From Gnetum montanum (taxonomy: Eukaryota > Streptophyta > Gnetopsida > Gnetales > Gnetaceae), in assembly GCA_015680685.1 (NCBI GenBank), contig MNCI01004158.1, positions 34,035 to 98,034 of the forward strand: a stretch of 64,000 bases of DNA, written 5' to 3'. Within the stretch, counting starts at the first letter, position 1; the number at the start of each line of letters is the position of its first letter. Position numbers and translations under genes: made by a program. This document shows positions 24,501 through 33,900 of this stretch, one piece after another. The notes under the pieces are model-generated. The model saw only the letters and a program-made list of their open reading frames with translations. It made no database searches and was not told the origin of the DNA.

Positions 24501-25823
24501 TGTCACCCTTAGTCTGAGCTAATACAGCTCCACGAAGAGTGGGACCTACCATGAAGGTCTCTAAAGCGTGTGAGCCAGTGCAAGTCCATCGTCACCTAGG
24601 CATATTCCATCTTTGTCAACTTGGGGCCTGCAAAAGAACGGTCATCAGAAGAGGAGCAAACACTAAATAGCAGAATAGAAATGACAAATTAAACAACCTT
24701 ACCTCTCCACCCTATACACCGTGCCTGGAGGGTTCTAAAATAATGTATGCACATGAGTGGCCAAAAATAAGGTGTTATTAAGATAGTAAGGGCCATGTGG
24801 CAATAAGTCCCATACACATGATAACGGATGGGTAGATTTGGGCCCTCCAGAGGGACCATCCTCAATCGCAAGCGATCCCTCGTCAATGTCAACCATGAAA
24901 GCCATAACGTCGCTTGAAGATCCTAGCAACATTGTCTCAAGCACGCTTTGCGCTAATTGTTCGCTTAGATGGGACCATATTACTACTCTAAATCTGTCTA
25001 AAATGAAGGCAAGGAACTCACAGGCCCCTTCCCTAAACCATACCCCATTGTTATCAATAGTTATATTAGGGGCAGGTTCGTCAGAATCAATGGGCCCGAA
25101 CCAGGCCAGAACCCCAACCAGCTCAACCACTAAGAGGAAAGGCTTAGGATCCCTAAAAATACCCAGAATGTGATGGTAAATTAGTTATACATGAAAATGA
25201 AATAATGAAACGAAGTTCCACATTTGGGGCCAATACTTCGAAAAAAGTTGCAAACTGTTTACGCTCAGCATGCAGACCCTGCACACTAGAAAACTATTTA
25301 CGCTCAGTGTGCAGACCCTGCACGCTGGAAAAATGTTTATGCTCAACGTGCAGACCCTGCATGCTGGAAAACTATTTATGCTCAGTGTGTAGATCCTACA
25401 TGCTATGAAAACTGTTTACGCTTAGCGTGCAAATCCTGCACGCTGCAAAAACTATTTACGCTCAGCGTGCAGACCCTACATGCTGGAAAACTGTTTACGC
25501 TCAACGTGCAGACCCTACATGCTAGAAAACTGTTTACGCTTAGTGTGCAAATCCTGCACGCTACGAAAACCTTTTACACTCAGCATCGTCCTCGTACGCC
25601 GAAACATACAACCAGAGACCTCACGCAAATCCCGTATGCCCAAATAGCAAATACGAAAGAAAGCAATTAACCGAGGCAAGATTAGAGCCTACCTGCATGC
25701 CAATCCAGGCCACGATGGAATCCTAGGCCTAGGCAAACACTGAAGCATGGCCTCACTTTCCTCCACGAAGGTCAAGCTAGGCTTCTTCCTCCCCTGGCCT
25801 TCTACTTCCTTTCCCTTACCCAT
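21549..25823 (-). pseudogene. Antisense eight-exon gene inside the protease-RT spacer of D (unidentified product)
   Basis: Inferred exons, minus strand: 25823-25693, 25152-24703, 24627-24357, 24265-23281, 23166-22954, 22831-22628, 22530-21748, 21650-21549; stop TAG at 21551-21549. Each junction has GT donor (GTAGG, GTAAG, GTAAG, GTAAG, GTGAC, GTACA, GTAAG) and AG acceptor, and the frame joins across all seven introns (phases 2,2,1,1,1,1,0). About 1,040 codons. Features: basic start MGKGKEVEGQGRKKPSL; VVELVGVLAWFGP; GLMELFTTPSPDVSVTKMIG; LYPLFRAWVFPKSLSQVKSL; very acidic exon 5; heptad-like REREVSELSAKRDDL in exon 7; Gly/Glu-rich tail. Decay: TAG stops (for example LF.NPPG in exon 2), frameshifts in exons 3, 4 and near 22100. 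A diverged copy lies in E at 60360. I recognise no domain; relation to plant mobile-domain or plant-transposon proteins is only a thought. Confidence 0.75.
25240..25610. repeat. 39-bp minisatellite in intron 1 of the antisense gene
   Basis: About nine copies with ACGCTCAG or variants at 25261, 25300, 25339, 25378 and 25418, a 39-40 bp period. Unit text approximates CTGGAAAACTGTTTACGCTC plus AGCGTGCAGACCCTGCACG. It falls wholly inside the inferred first intron (25692-25153). Short plus-strand ORFs over it are repeat artefacts. Confidence 0.9.
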
Positions 25824-25839
25824 CACTTCATGTCGAGCT

Positions 25840-26160
25840 GAACCCTACACGCTGGGGTTTGGTCCTATACGCCAAGCTAATTTCTACATGTTGGGGTTTG
25901 GTCCTATACATCGCGCTAACTTCTGCACGCTGGGGTTTTAGCCCTGCACACTGGGGTTTTAGTCCTACACATCGAAGATGACTGTTCCTTCACGCTGACG
26001 CCGTGGTTCTGAGGTTCACGCTAAAATTGTTGCTTGAAGTCCACATTCATGTTAAAACTGTCGCCTGAAATGTACATTCACACTACGACTTGGGTTTATG
26101 CTCATGCTGTGATTTGGCTCAGGTTCACGCTGCCTTTGTTAACTAACGGGTTCATGCTCA
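25840..26160. repeat. ACGCTGGGGTTT repeats upstream of the antisense start codon
   Basis: Loose repeats of CACGCTGGGGTTT(A/G)GTCCTA(C/T)AC, then TTCACGCTGA/CTCATGCTGTGA units. They share the ACGCTG core found in the LTRs and leaders. The array lies between the antisense ATG (25823) and a TATA-like site at 26170, so it would be the 5' untranslated/promoter region of that gene. Confidence 0.6.
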
Positions 26161-26167
26161 CGCCTTG

Positions 26168-26180
26168 CATTATATATACC
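26168..26180 (-). promoter_or_regulatory. Candidate TATA box of the antisense gene
   Basis: Minus strand GGTATATATAATGC, about 350 bases upstream of the proposed antisense ATG at 25823. There is no comparable signal closer to the start. Support is position and sequence only. Confidence 0.35.
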
Positions 26181-26394
26181 ACCGCGTTGACCCCGTCGCT
26201 GCCGCCACCACCTTGAATATTTTATTCAATTTAATCAAAATTAAGCAAAGTACAAAGTACGGGCAAATGCAAAACAAAAATAACGAGATAACGAACACTA
26301 CCACATACCATATTCCCTTACAAAGAAATTCTAGTTGCCCGCACTGAACATTTTGGCGCAAACTCCTCAGTACAAATCATACATTAACTAGACA

Positions 26395-26620
26395 TCATCA
26401 ACGAACGATTAAATGGCCTGGTAAGGCCTTAAACTACCACATACGACCCGGTAAGGCCTTAACCTGGTAAGGCCTTAAACTACCACATTCAGCCCGGTAA
26501 GGCCTTAAACTGCCACATATGGCCCAGTAAGGCCTTAAATTGCCACATACGGCCCGGTAAGGCCTTAAACTGCCACATTTGGCCCGATAAGTCCTTAAAT
26601 TGCCATGAAACTACCACCGC
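26395..26620. repeat. About 30-bp tandem array just before the D RT region
   Basis: Six to seven units close to CGGCCCGGTAAGGCCTTAAA plus CTGCCACAT. The reverse complement (GTTTAAGGCCTTACCGGGCC) matches the E array at 59.64-60.06 kb (GTTTAAGGTCTTTGCGGACC), which also lies immediately before RT. The unit contains the near-palindrome GGCCTTA...TAAGGCC. Confidence 0.88.
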
Positions 26621-26696
26621 ATACGTACACATGATTTACGTTGCCTAGAAATACGTAACAACCCCTACTAGATCACTCTGCCCTCTGTTTATTGGC

Positions 26697-26698
26697 AG
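26697..26698 (+). promoter_or_regulatory. Candidate sense splice acceptor before the D RT frame
   Basis: CTGCCCTCTGTTTATTGGCAG followed by the frame that leads into RT (ASLMDCQHLF...). In E the same place on its coding strand reads TATCTTATTGTGGCAG followed by a homologous segment (MAMHHDLSSP...). In both, two bases plus three codons separate the AG from an aligned ATG. Ogre elements are known to splice out sequence between protease and RT, so this may be the intron end. A convincing donor was not found (GTAAAC at 20811 is weak). Confidence 0.5.
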
Positions 26699-27950
26699 GA
26701 GCAAGCCTGATGGATTGCCAGCATCTATTCACACCATTGACCATCGATGGATCATATGGAAAGATGACAAGAGAAATCAACATAAATTCTATCAACTTAG
26801 GTCCATCAACAGATGACACATTTGTAGCCTCAACATAACAAACATTAGATAGCTATGAAGGTATGACAAAATCCCTAGACATAGAAGCTGATAGCATCAC
26901 TGAAGACCCTTTAACTGAAACCCCCATAGCTATGCCTGATGGTGAAGTTAAGGTATTAAAATTGAGCACACTATTACAACCTCAACTGGCCAAAGACATA
27001 GAATACATGCTTCAAGACAACATAAGAGCATTCACTTGGTCTTACACTGACATGCCTGGGTTAGATCCTCGAATCATATAGCATAATATTATACTCGATC
27101 CAAAATTAAGGCCACTGAAACAAAAAACACGAAAGGTTAAGCCTAAGGTAGCATTGGCAGTTCGCAATGAGATCACCAAACTTTATCAAGCTAGGTTCAT
27201 ACAGGCTGTCAACTATGCTGACTGGGTATCCAACATGGTCATTGTCCCAAAGAAGAACGGAAGCATCTACCTCTGCATTGACTTCCGGGATCTCAATGTC
27301 GCAACCATAAAGGATGATTTCCCCCTGCCTAGCATTAACCAACTAGTTGATTCGACCGTTGGACATGCCTTATTATCTTTCATGGGTGGTTTTTCAAGAT
27401 ATAACTAGATAGGCATTAACCTGGAACATCAGCTCAAGACTACCTTTATGACACCATGGGGTACTTTTTGTTACACGATGATGTCATTTGGTCTCAAGAA
27501 CACCGGGGCCACATATCAAAGGGTAATGACATTTATTTTTAGCAATTACATACTTCATTTACTCAATGATTATCTGGATGACATTGCAATTAAATCAAAA
27601 ATACCAGAGAAACACATCCAAGACTTAGATTTGGTCCTAAAATGTTGCTTAAAATATGAACTTAGGCTCAACCCAAAGAAATGTGTCTTCGGGGTAAAAA
27701 CGGGAAGGATGCTAGGTTTTGTAGTGTTGGAAACAAGGATACGAGTAGATCCAGATAAGGTTAAAGCTATCATCAATCTAAAACCACCAAGCAACCTTAC
27801 AGAACATCGGGGTCTACAAGGTAGATTACAATTCATCAGGCGTTTCATAGAAAAACTAATGGACAATTTAAAACCTATGAACCATTTTCTACAAAAGAAT
27901 GTCTATTTTGAATGGACTCCACAATGCTAGGAAGCATTTAATAACATTAG
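26699..27950 (+). pseudogene. D reverse transcriptase
   Basis: The frame opens at 26699 and includes AFTWSYTDMPGLDP (27030), ITKLYQARFIQAVNYADWVS, NMVIVPKKNGSIYLCIDFRD, DDFPLPSINQLVDSTVGHAL, TPWGTFCYTMMSFGLKNTGA and TYQRVMTFIF. The active site YLDD is at 27571-27582 and intact. The connection segment RVDPDKVKAIINLKPPSNL and LQGRLQFIRRFIEKL follows. The order and wording match Tat-lineage RT. Breaks: TAA 26836, TAG 27079, TAG 27406 (where Q is expected after YN), TAG 27928. Confidence 0.92.
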
Positions 27951-28437
27951 AATGGCACTTGTTCAACTACCGATAGTGTACCCTCCATAGAACAATAAAC
28001 CCTTCTATATCTACCTTGCCACGTTGGATTCATCGATCACGTCTATGCTTTCTCAAAAACAAGAAGATGGAACTGAAGTCCCTGTGTACTATTTAAGCCA
28101 TGCATTAGTGGCCCACAAAAAGAAGTACAACGAGGTGGAGAGGTCATGTTTAGCCCTTGTCTTTTCCCTAAATAAATGGCAACATCACCTCTTCCATAAA
28201 CAAGTCAACATAATATGCAAAGATAATGTGCTTAGAGCCATCACCGGTAACATTTACGAGTCAAGCAGAATAGCATGTTGGAAAGCCATGATAGCTAAAT
28301 TCGACCTACATTACATATCACAGTCATCAATCAAGGGTCAAGCCATAGCGAACCAACTGACTACATCACCAACACATGATCAAGCAACAATAGAGCTAGA
28401 GTTTCCAGACGAAAACATGAGCACGATAGACATAGTT
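27951..28437 (+). pseudogene. D first (degenerate) RNase H
   Basis: YIYLATLDSSITSML, PVYYLSHALVAHKKKYNEVE, SCLALVFSLNKWQHHLFHKQ and ANQLTTSPTHD follow RT. This is the canonical Ty3/gypsy RNase H position; in Tat elements this domain is typically degenerate because a second RNase H follows. The frame stays mod 1 with a stop TAG at 27988. E has a close equivalent at 57714-58172. Confidence 0.85.
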
Positions 28438-29090
28438 CCCGATGATTACGAAGCCATTTTGAACTTTGATGGAGCATCCACCTCTCGAGGTGGAAGTGCT
28501 GCTATCGTCATCACCTATCCCTCTGGGGAGATCCGACCCTTTGCTTACTGCTTCAACTTTCACTGTACCAACAACATAGCAGAGTATGAGGGTCTCCTTA
28601 GGGGCCTTATGGTAACGTTAGCTTCCAACATCACGTGACTTGTAGTCAGAGGAGACTCACAACTAGTTTTAAACCAAGTCACAGATGTCTATACATGCAA
28701 AGCGTAACATTTACAATTATATTATGATTTGGCTAAGCACTTACTGAAGCAATTCAAAAGTATAAATGTGAAACATGTTTCCAGAAATGATAACACCATC
28801 ACAAATACACTCACCATGTTAGCTCTAAACATATCACCCAACATGTTCCACATGTTGCCTAGCTCCATCATCAATTGTGCTAAACCCATAACTGATACTC
28901 CCGATGAATTACTGATTACCTCCATTAGTACAACACACGTGGTAGAATGGTATGATGACATAAAAGAGTACCTTCTACGTGGTGAAACACCACAACACCT
29001 AATGAACACACAAAAGGACACAGTACGAAAACGTTCTTGACAATATGAACTGGTAGGAGACACGTTGTGTTGTTGATCCTACAAAGGCAT
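28438..29090 (+). pseudogene. D second, archaeal-like RNase H and linker
   Basis: ILNFDGASTSRGGSAAIVI gives the first catalytic Asp at 28468-28470. NNIAEYEGLLRGL gives Glu at 28582-28584, and VVRGDSQLVLNQV gives Asp at 28654-28656. The D-E-D spacing and wording match the additional RNase H of plant Tat retrotransposons. TGA at 28636 (ACG TGA) and TAA at 28705 interrupt it. The linker that follows (ISPNMFHMLPSS..., EWYDDIKEYLLRGETP) leads to the integrase and also exists in E (57193-57654). Confidence 0.88.
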
Positions 29091-30186
29091 ACTGTTAACA
29101 TGCATTAGTAGCACTGATGGCAAAACCATCGTCGAGCAAGTATATGATGGACTATGCAAAGGACATATAGCGCCTAAAGCAATGGAGACAAAAATAAAAC
29201 GTCTGGGCTATTATTAGCCACACATGGAGTATGACTGTTTCTCCAAGGCCAAAATGTGCAGTATCTGTCAAAAACATAGCAATCTGATACATGTTCCACC
29301 AAATGAGTTGCATACGACACAAATCACTTGGCCTTTCCAGAAGTGGGGGTTGGACATTATTGGGCTGATAACTCCCCCATCTTCCGTAGAACACAGCTTC
29401 ATCAGAACCACGACAGAGTATTTCATGAAGTGGGTAGAGGATATTTCCCTTAGAAAGACCACATCCAAAAACATATGCAACTTCGTTCTCAAAAACATTG
29501 TGACCCGTTTTGGCATTCCAATGACCGTCATCACTGATAATGGGCCACAGTTTAGTAGTGCCGAAACTAGAACTTTTACTAAAAGCCTAGGGATCAAACA
29601 TTCATTTTCATCTCCATACTACCCCCAGAGCAATGGACAAGCTAAAGCTACAAATAAAATCCTCATCACAGTGCTCAAAAAGATGCTTACTCAAAGCAAG
29701 AAAAGATGGCATGAACAGTTAGTGTACGCATTATGGGCTTATCGCACTATGCATCGAACTTCCACAGGTAAAATTCCATATAGTCTTGTTTATGATTCAG
29801 AAGCTATTTTACCCTTGGAGTTACAGGTACCGTCTTTAAGGATCACACTTTCCGGACTCCTCGACGAATGGCAAAACAATAACTTACGCATTGTTGACTT
29901 GGACTTGGTGGAGGAGGAGCGTACACATGCGCTCGATTAGATTGAGTGGTACCAAAAGTAATAATGATAGCGTCATCGACATGATATTCATAAGCGCCCA
30001 ATCAGAGAGGGCGACCTTGTGCTCAAAGCCGTTCAGGAACACCCGAGCAAATGTTTAGCCAACTAGGAAGGACCCTACTTGGTCACCAAAGCATACGACA
30101 ACAGAGCATTTAAACAAACTAACATGGAAGGGAATGAACTGGTGCATCTGACCAACCATTTTTACTTGAAACCGTTCTATGTTTGA
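29091..30186 (+). pseudogene. D integrase with catalytic Glu replaced by Lys
   Basis: The zinc-binding remnant CSICQKHSN is followed by WGLDIIG (Asp 29353-29355), VITDNGPQFSS (Asp 29536-29538) and SNGQAKATNKIL. The Lys codon AAA at 29644-29646 sits exactly 35 residues after the second Asp, where integrases of the D,D35E type have Glu (E keeps Glu here: NGQAEATNK). C-terminal GPY/F-like text GPYLVTKAYDN lies at about 30070-30105 and the frame ends at TGA 30184. Further stops: TAG 29218 (Trp in E), TAG 29938, TAA TAA 29959-29964, TAG 30061. Confidence 0.9.
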
Positions 30187-30189
30187 ATG

Positions 30190-30620
30190 AACTCATGTAT
30201 GCACTCATCCTAGCATCATGATGGTAAGCTGATACCACAGCTCATCTTGGCATCATGACAGTAAACTAATACCATAGCTCGTCCTGGCATCATGACGATA
30301 AACTGATACCATAGCTCGTCCTAGAATCATGATGATAAACTGATACCACAGCTCATCCTGGAATCATGATGGTAAACTGATACCATGGAACGTCTGTAAT
30401 GACAATAAGCTAGCACTCGTCCGGTATGACATTAAACTTCCACAATCTCATTTGCCAGAGTCTGCTAAGACTATAAACTAGTTTGCCTCTCCACAGTCTG
30501 CCAAGACTATAAACTAGCAATGTACCATCCACTACGACACTAAACTGGCAATGTCCAATAGGTTATGACATAAAACTAACCCATAACAGTCTGCTACGAC
30601 TATAAACTGGCAACTTCATC
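30190..30620. repeat. Two tandem arrays downstream of D integrase
   Basis: 30.21-30.40 kb: about four copies of a 60-bp unit containing CATCATGATGGTAAACTGATACCA with GCTCATCCTGG. 30.42-30.62 kb: shorter units with CAGTCTGC(C/T)AAGACTATAAACTAGCAA. The reverse complement of the second (TTTATAGTC..AGACTG) matches the E array at 55.93-56.25 kb, also just after integrase. Confidence 0.85.
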
Positions 30621-30871
30621 TCTAGCCTCCCGATTTGTAGCTGCATTCAAACTTCATCAGAGCCGCTACCTTGCTCATCATCAGTTGATCCTAACAACAT
30701 TGCTACCATTCATATGCAGTGCCTAAAATCTCATCTAGTGCATTTGTTTCATCAGTAGCTGTTCAAGTCTAGGCTTGCTTACTCACTAGTGGTTTTCTTG
30801 TCTTCTTGGAGTTGTGTTTACAGGATGACACTCAGAGGTGTTCGTACAAGAATGCACTTCGTCACAGTAGT

Positions 30872-31104
30872 AAGGTACAATGTTGTTCGTAACACACATG
30901 ACAAGGCTAATCAAGCCATTCATTAGTACATCGCCCCTTACATATCCCACCTATCCCTCAACATACTCTACTCAGTTACACCCCTGANAAGGTACAATGT
31001 TGTTTGTAACACACATGACAAGGCTAATCAAGCCATTCATTAGTACATCACCCCTTACATATCCCACCTATCCCTCAACATACTCTACTCAGTTACACCC
31101 CTGA
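30872..31104. other. Single-N join with 116-bp duplicated flanks
   Basis: 30872-30987 and 30989-31104 are near-identical 116-bp blocks on either side of N 30988, differing at about two positions (TTGTTCG/TTGTTTG; ATCGCC/ATCACC). Most simply an unmerged overlap between two contigs, with the small differences from read error, alleles or repeat copies. Confidence 0.8.
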
Positions 31105-31741
31105 TACACCTAGTGCACCCAAAACTTTGAACACACCATCACACACTACAATACTTTTAAATAGTTGAAACACATAGCATGGCATTTGAGCATGAGTACA
31201 TGATAAAAACAAATCTTGTCACAAATAAAAATCTGGCAGGAAGGTAGTTGTCTTGAAAGCAAATACTCATGTCTCAAATGCTCAAGTAACATTTCATTGC
31301 ATGGCTTTGGCTCTCCACCAATAGGTTCCCTTTAAACACTAAACAGAGGCCCTGTTCCTCCAAAGAATGTAACACATCATCACGTGGCTTTGGTTGTGCC
31401 AACAAGTCCTCTTAAACACCAAACAAGAGTCTTGTGCCACCAAAGGACATACACCTCATGTTTTGATCCCAATTCTGCTAGAAAATGGCTATTGACAAAG
31501 ATCAGCATGACCCGAACACATACCAGAGCACCCCCTTCACCATGTACAATCCCTTGATCAGTATCCAATCCCCACAATTTCTACTTTCTTATCCAGCCAC
31601 AAACTTCTTCTCACCAACCTATGTACTACTGGACACGGCATGATGACATTTGGTCAAGTGTCGAAGGACAATACTACTAAGTTGCTTGTGGTGTTTTATA
31701 CTTCTTTGTCAATGCTTCTCGGGTCGATTCCTCCAAGCATC
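31105..31741 (+). other. 3' untranslated region of D
   Basis: No coding similarity. A related stretch is found in C at 43.2-43.5 kb (shared TGGTTTTCTTGTCTTCTTGG segment begins at about 30.79 kb in D). It contains direct repeats with CACCAA.AGGT/AAACACCAAACA near 31.31-31.45 kb. Confidence 0.6.
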
Positions 31742-31758
31742 AACAAAGAAGGGCCAAT
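31742..31758 (+). other. Polypurine tract of D
   Basis: AACAAAGAAGGGCCAA directly before the 3' LTR. E has GACAAAGAGGAGCCAA on its coding strand directly before its 3' LTR (54549-54565). The position fits the plus-strand primer for reverse transcription. Confidence 0.7.
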
Positions 31759-33305
31759 GAAACACCACAAAATTCTGAGACAAGAATCGAGCTAAGTCAT
31801 GATGCTCCCCAGCATGACTGAAGCTTGAGGACCTCACAGAAAGCTTCAAGCAGAGTTGAACTCAACAAGAAATGGTTCCCTGGGACCTACAGAAGACCAT
31901 GAAGACATCTAGCATCAAACATGGAAAATTTGGAGCTCAAGATACTTGGTTTTCACTAAGTATTTAGTATGCAGCATGCATGCACAGCATGCACACCCAG
32001 CATATACACCCAACATGCATGCCTCACATGTATGCTTAGCACGTATGACTAACATGTACGCCCAGCATGTGACTCCAAAGACTACATGAAACAGACACTC
32101 CAGAGCAAGACTTCGTACAAGGCATCAACTCACAGGGATAGAGCAATTGTTAGGTGTCATCATGGACTCAAGAAAATCGAATTTTGGCCTCGAAATCATG
32201 CACTTTAGAGTTCATACGTTGAGCATGTACATCCTGCATGTCCAGCGTATATGCCCAGTGTGTACAGCGTGTACACCCAACGTATACGCCTAGTGTGTAC
32301 AGTGTGTATGCCCAGTGTGTAGTACAACATATACCAATCAAAGCTCTCCAGAACCATGTTAGATCAAGTCCAACCAAGCTAAACATCCATAAGTAGCATT
32401 CTCGTGACATCTGAATTCAAATCCGAGGGCCGAATTTGATGCTTCCTATTGTAGTAGTAGTTTGTAAAAATGACTTCTTCTTTTTTAGTCAAGTCTGTAT
32501 GCCAAGTTCACACACCCAGCGTGTACACACTAGTGTATAGCAGTATACGCTAGTGTGTACACACTAGCATATAGCAGTATACGCTAGCGTGTAGCACACT
32601 GTACACTTGTAAAATTTCATTCTTTTGCACTTGGTCAACATGCCACATCTCACCCGACCTGAGAGTCTAGCATCCCACAACCAATCATCCCCTCTCAGAT
32701 CCAAGTTTAACGTCTAAACTTGTATTAGACCCCAATTTTTGACCAGATCGAGGTTCAAAAAATTAAAAAGATTGGAGCAAAATAATTTGGGGCAATACAT
32801 GAAAAGAGAACACCTAGAACGCTGCGTGCTGAGGCTGGACTTCCACCCTACACGCTGAGCATATAGCCTTCATGCTGTGCTTGCAGCCGAATCCAGCAAA
32901 CAATCATCCCCCTGCATCCACTAGAGCCTTCCGTCCGCCCTGTGTCAGATTCACAACTGCGTTAGACTGGTGCATTGTAACTTTCCATTTTGCAATAATA
33001 TTTCCAAATTTCTTTTGCTAATATCTGTCACAGTTTTTTGTTCCTTCTTGTTTACTACTATTACATTTCTGTACATTTACGCTCTAGTTTACATTTATTA
33101 CACCATTTGCATATAACCCAACATATCACATATTGGCATACGTTCAAGGAAATCCTTGTCTGATCCACATGCGGACCACCCAAGGTACTCTACCTTTGTT
33201 AGTTCCAGCTCACCCTTAGGCAAAGGTAGGATTTTCTGTGCTTGCCTGGTGATCTCTTAGTCTTTGTTCCGTTCCAGCTAGAGACCAACGATTTCGGACC
33301 GTACA
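31759..33305 (+). repeat. 3' LTR of D
   Basis: Starts TGAAACACCACAAAATTCTGAG and ends TTTCGGACCGTACA, followed by ATAGG. Alignable to 14769-16242 over its length; about 73 bp longer, partly from an extra copy of CGCTAGTGTGTACACACTAG-like palindromic sequence near 32.53-32.60 kb. Confidence 0.93.
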
Positions 33306-33900
33306 ATAGGGTGTTGTTAGTTTATGTTCATCCCCCAAGCATTTCATAAGCTTCTAAAAGGTAGTACCTGTAAAGTATGTTCCATTGTCAAAAATTAATG
33401 CATGTGGCATATCAAGCCTATTTACAACATTCTATTGAACAAATCAAGCAATAGTAGAAGATGTACAATTGGTGATAGCTGCTACTTCTACCCATTTAGT
33501 ACAATAGTTGACAACAACTATGATGTATGCCTTTTTATTTGACATGGGCATGATGTGACCCATGAAACTAATGCCCCATATGTTAAAGAGGTTTAATGGT
33601 TGGATCCACTGTTGAGGTTCCTCCATTCAAATAGTCATTTCACCATCTTGTTGGCAACGTTCACAAGAGTGGATATATTTGTGAGCATCCCTAAATATTG
33701 TTGACTAATAATACCCTTCCATTAGGATTTTAATTGATGTGCATCTCCTAGCATAGTGGCCCCCATAAGAACCCTCATGAGTGTCCTAGAAAATGTGCAA
33801 TTGATCAACATTAGGGATACACCAATGAACCAGTCCATCGGTGCACACCTGTAGAGGAGTTCATTGATCTCCATGAAGCATTTTACTTTGTGAAGAAACT
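33306..33900 (-). pseudogene. B integrase, zinc finger and core
   Basis: Minus strand: HSCERCQQDGE (zinc-binding CxxC), then WIQPLNLFNIWGISFMGHI with first catalytic Asp position read as S (G.DFMG expected), KKAYIIVVVNYCTKWVEV and FVQ.NVV near 33430. This matches the Athila/Ty3 integrase core N-terminal half. The gene resumes at 14768 left of D. Confidence 0.75.

Larger units (their letters stand above)
14769..33305 (+). mobile_element. Tat-like (Ogre-like) Ty3/gypsy element D, 18.5 kb
   Basis: Both LTRs start TGAAACACCACAAAATTCTGAG. Flanks are GTAGG (14764-14768) and ATAGG (33306-33310), a 5-bp target duplication with one change. Order: LTR, primer site, leader minisatellite, gag, protease, a 5.9-kb spacer with an antisense gene, RT, degenerate RNase H, second RNase H, integrase, tandem repeats, purine tract, LTR. 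The second RNase H (28.44-28.70 kb) is diagnostic of the Tat lineage. The LTRs show about 16 differences in the first 165 aligned bases, mostly transitions, so the insertion is not recent. All ORFs are broken. The length includes a probable 117-base assembly duplication. Confidence 0.92.

Noticed and set aside
29268-29597. Minus-strand ORF opposite the D integrase
   Set aside because: Opposite strand of a well-supported integrase domain; no splice-site pattern or homologue in E.
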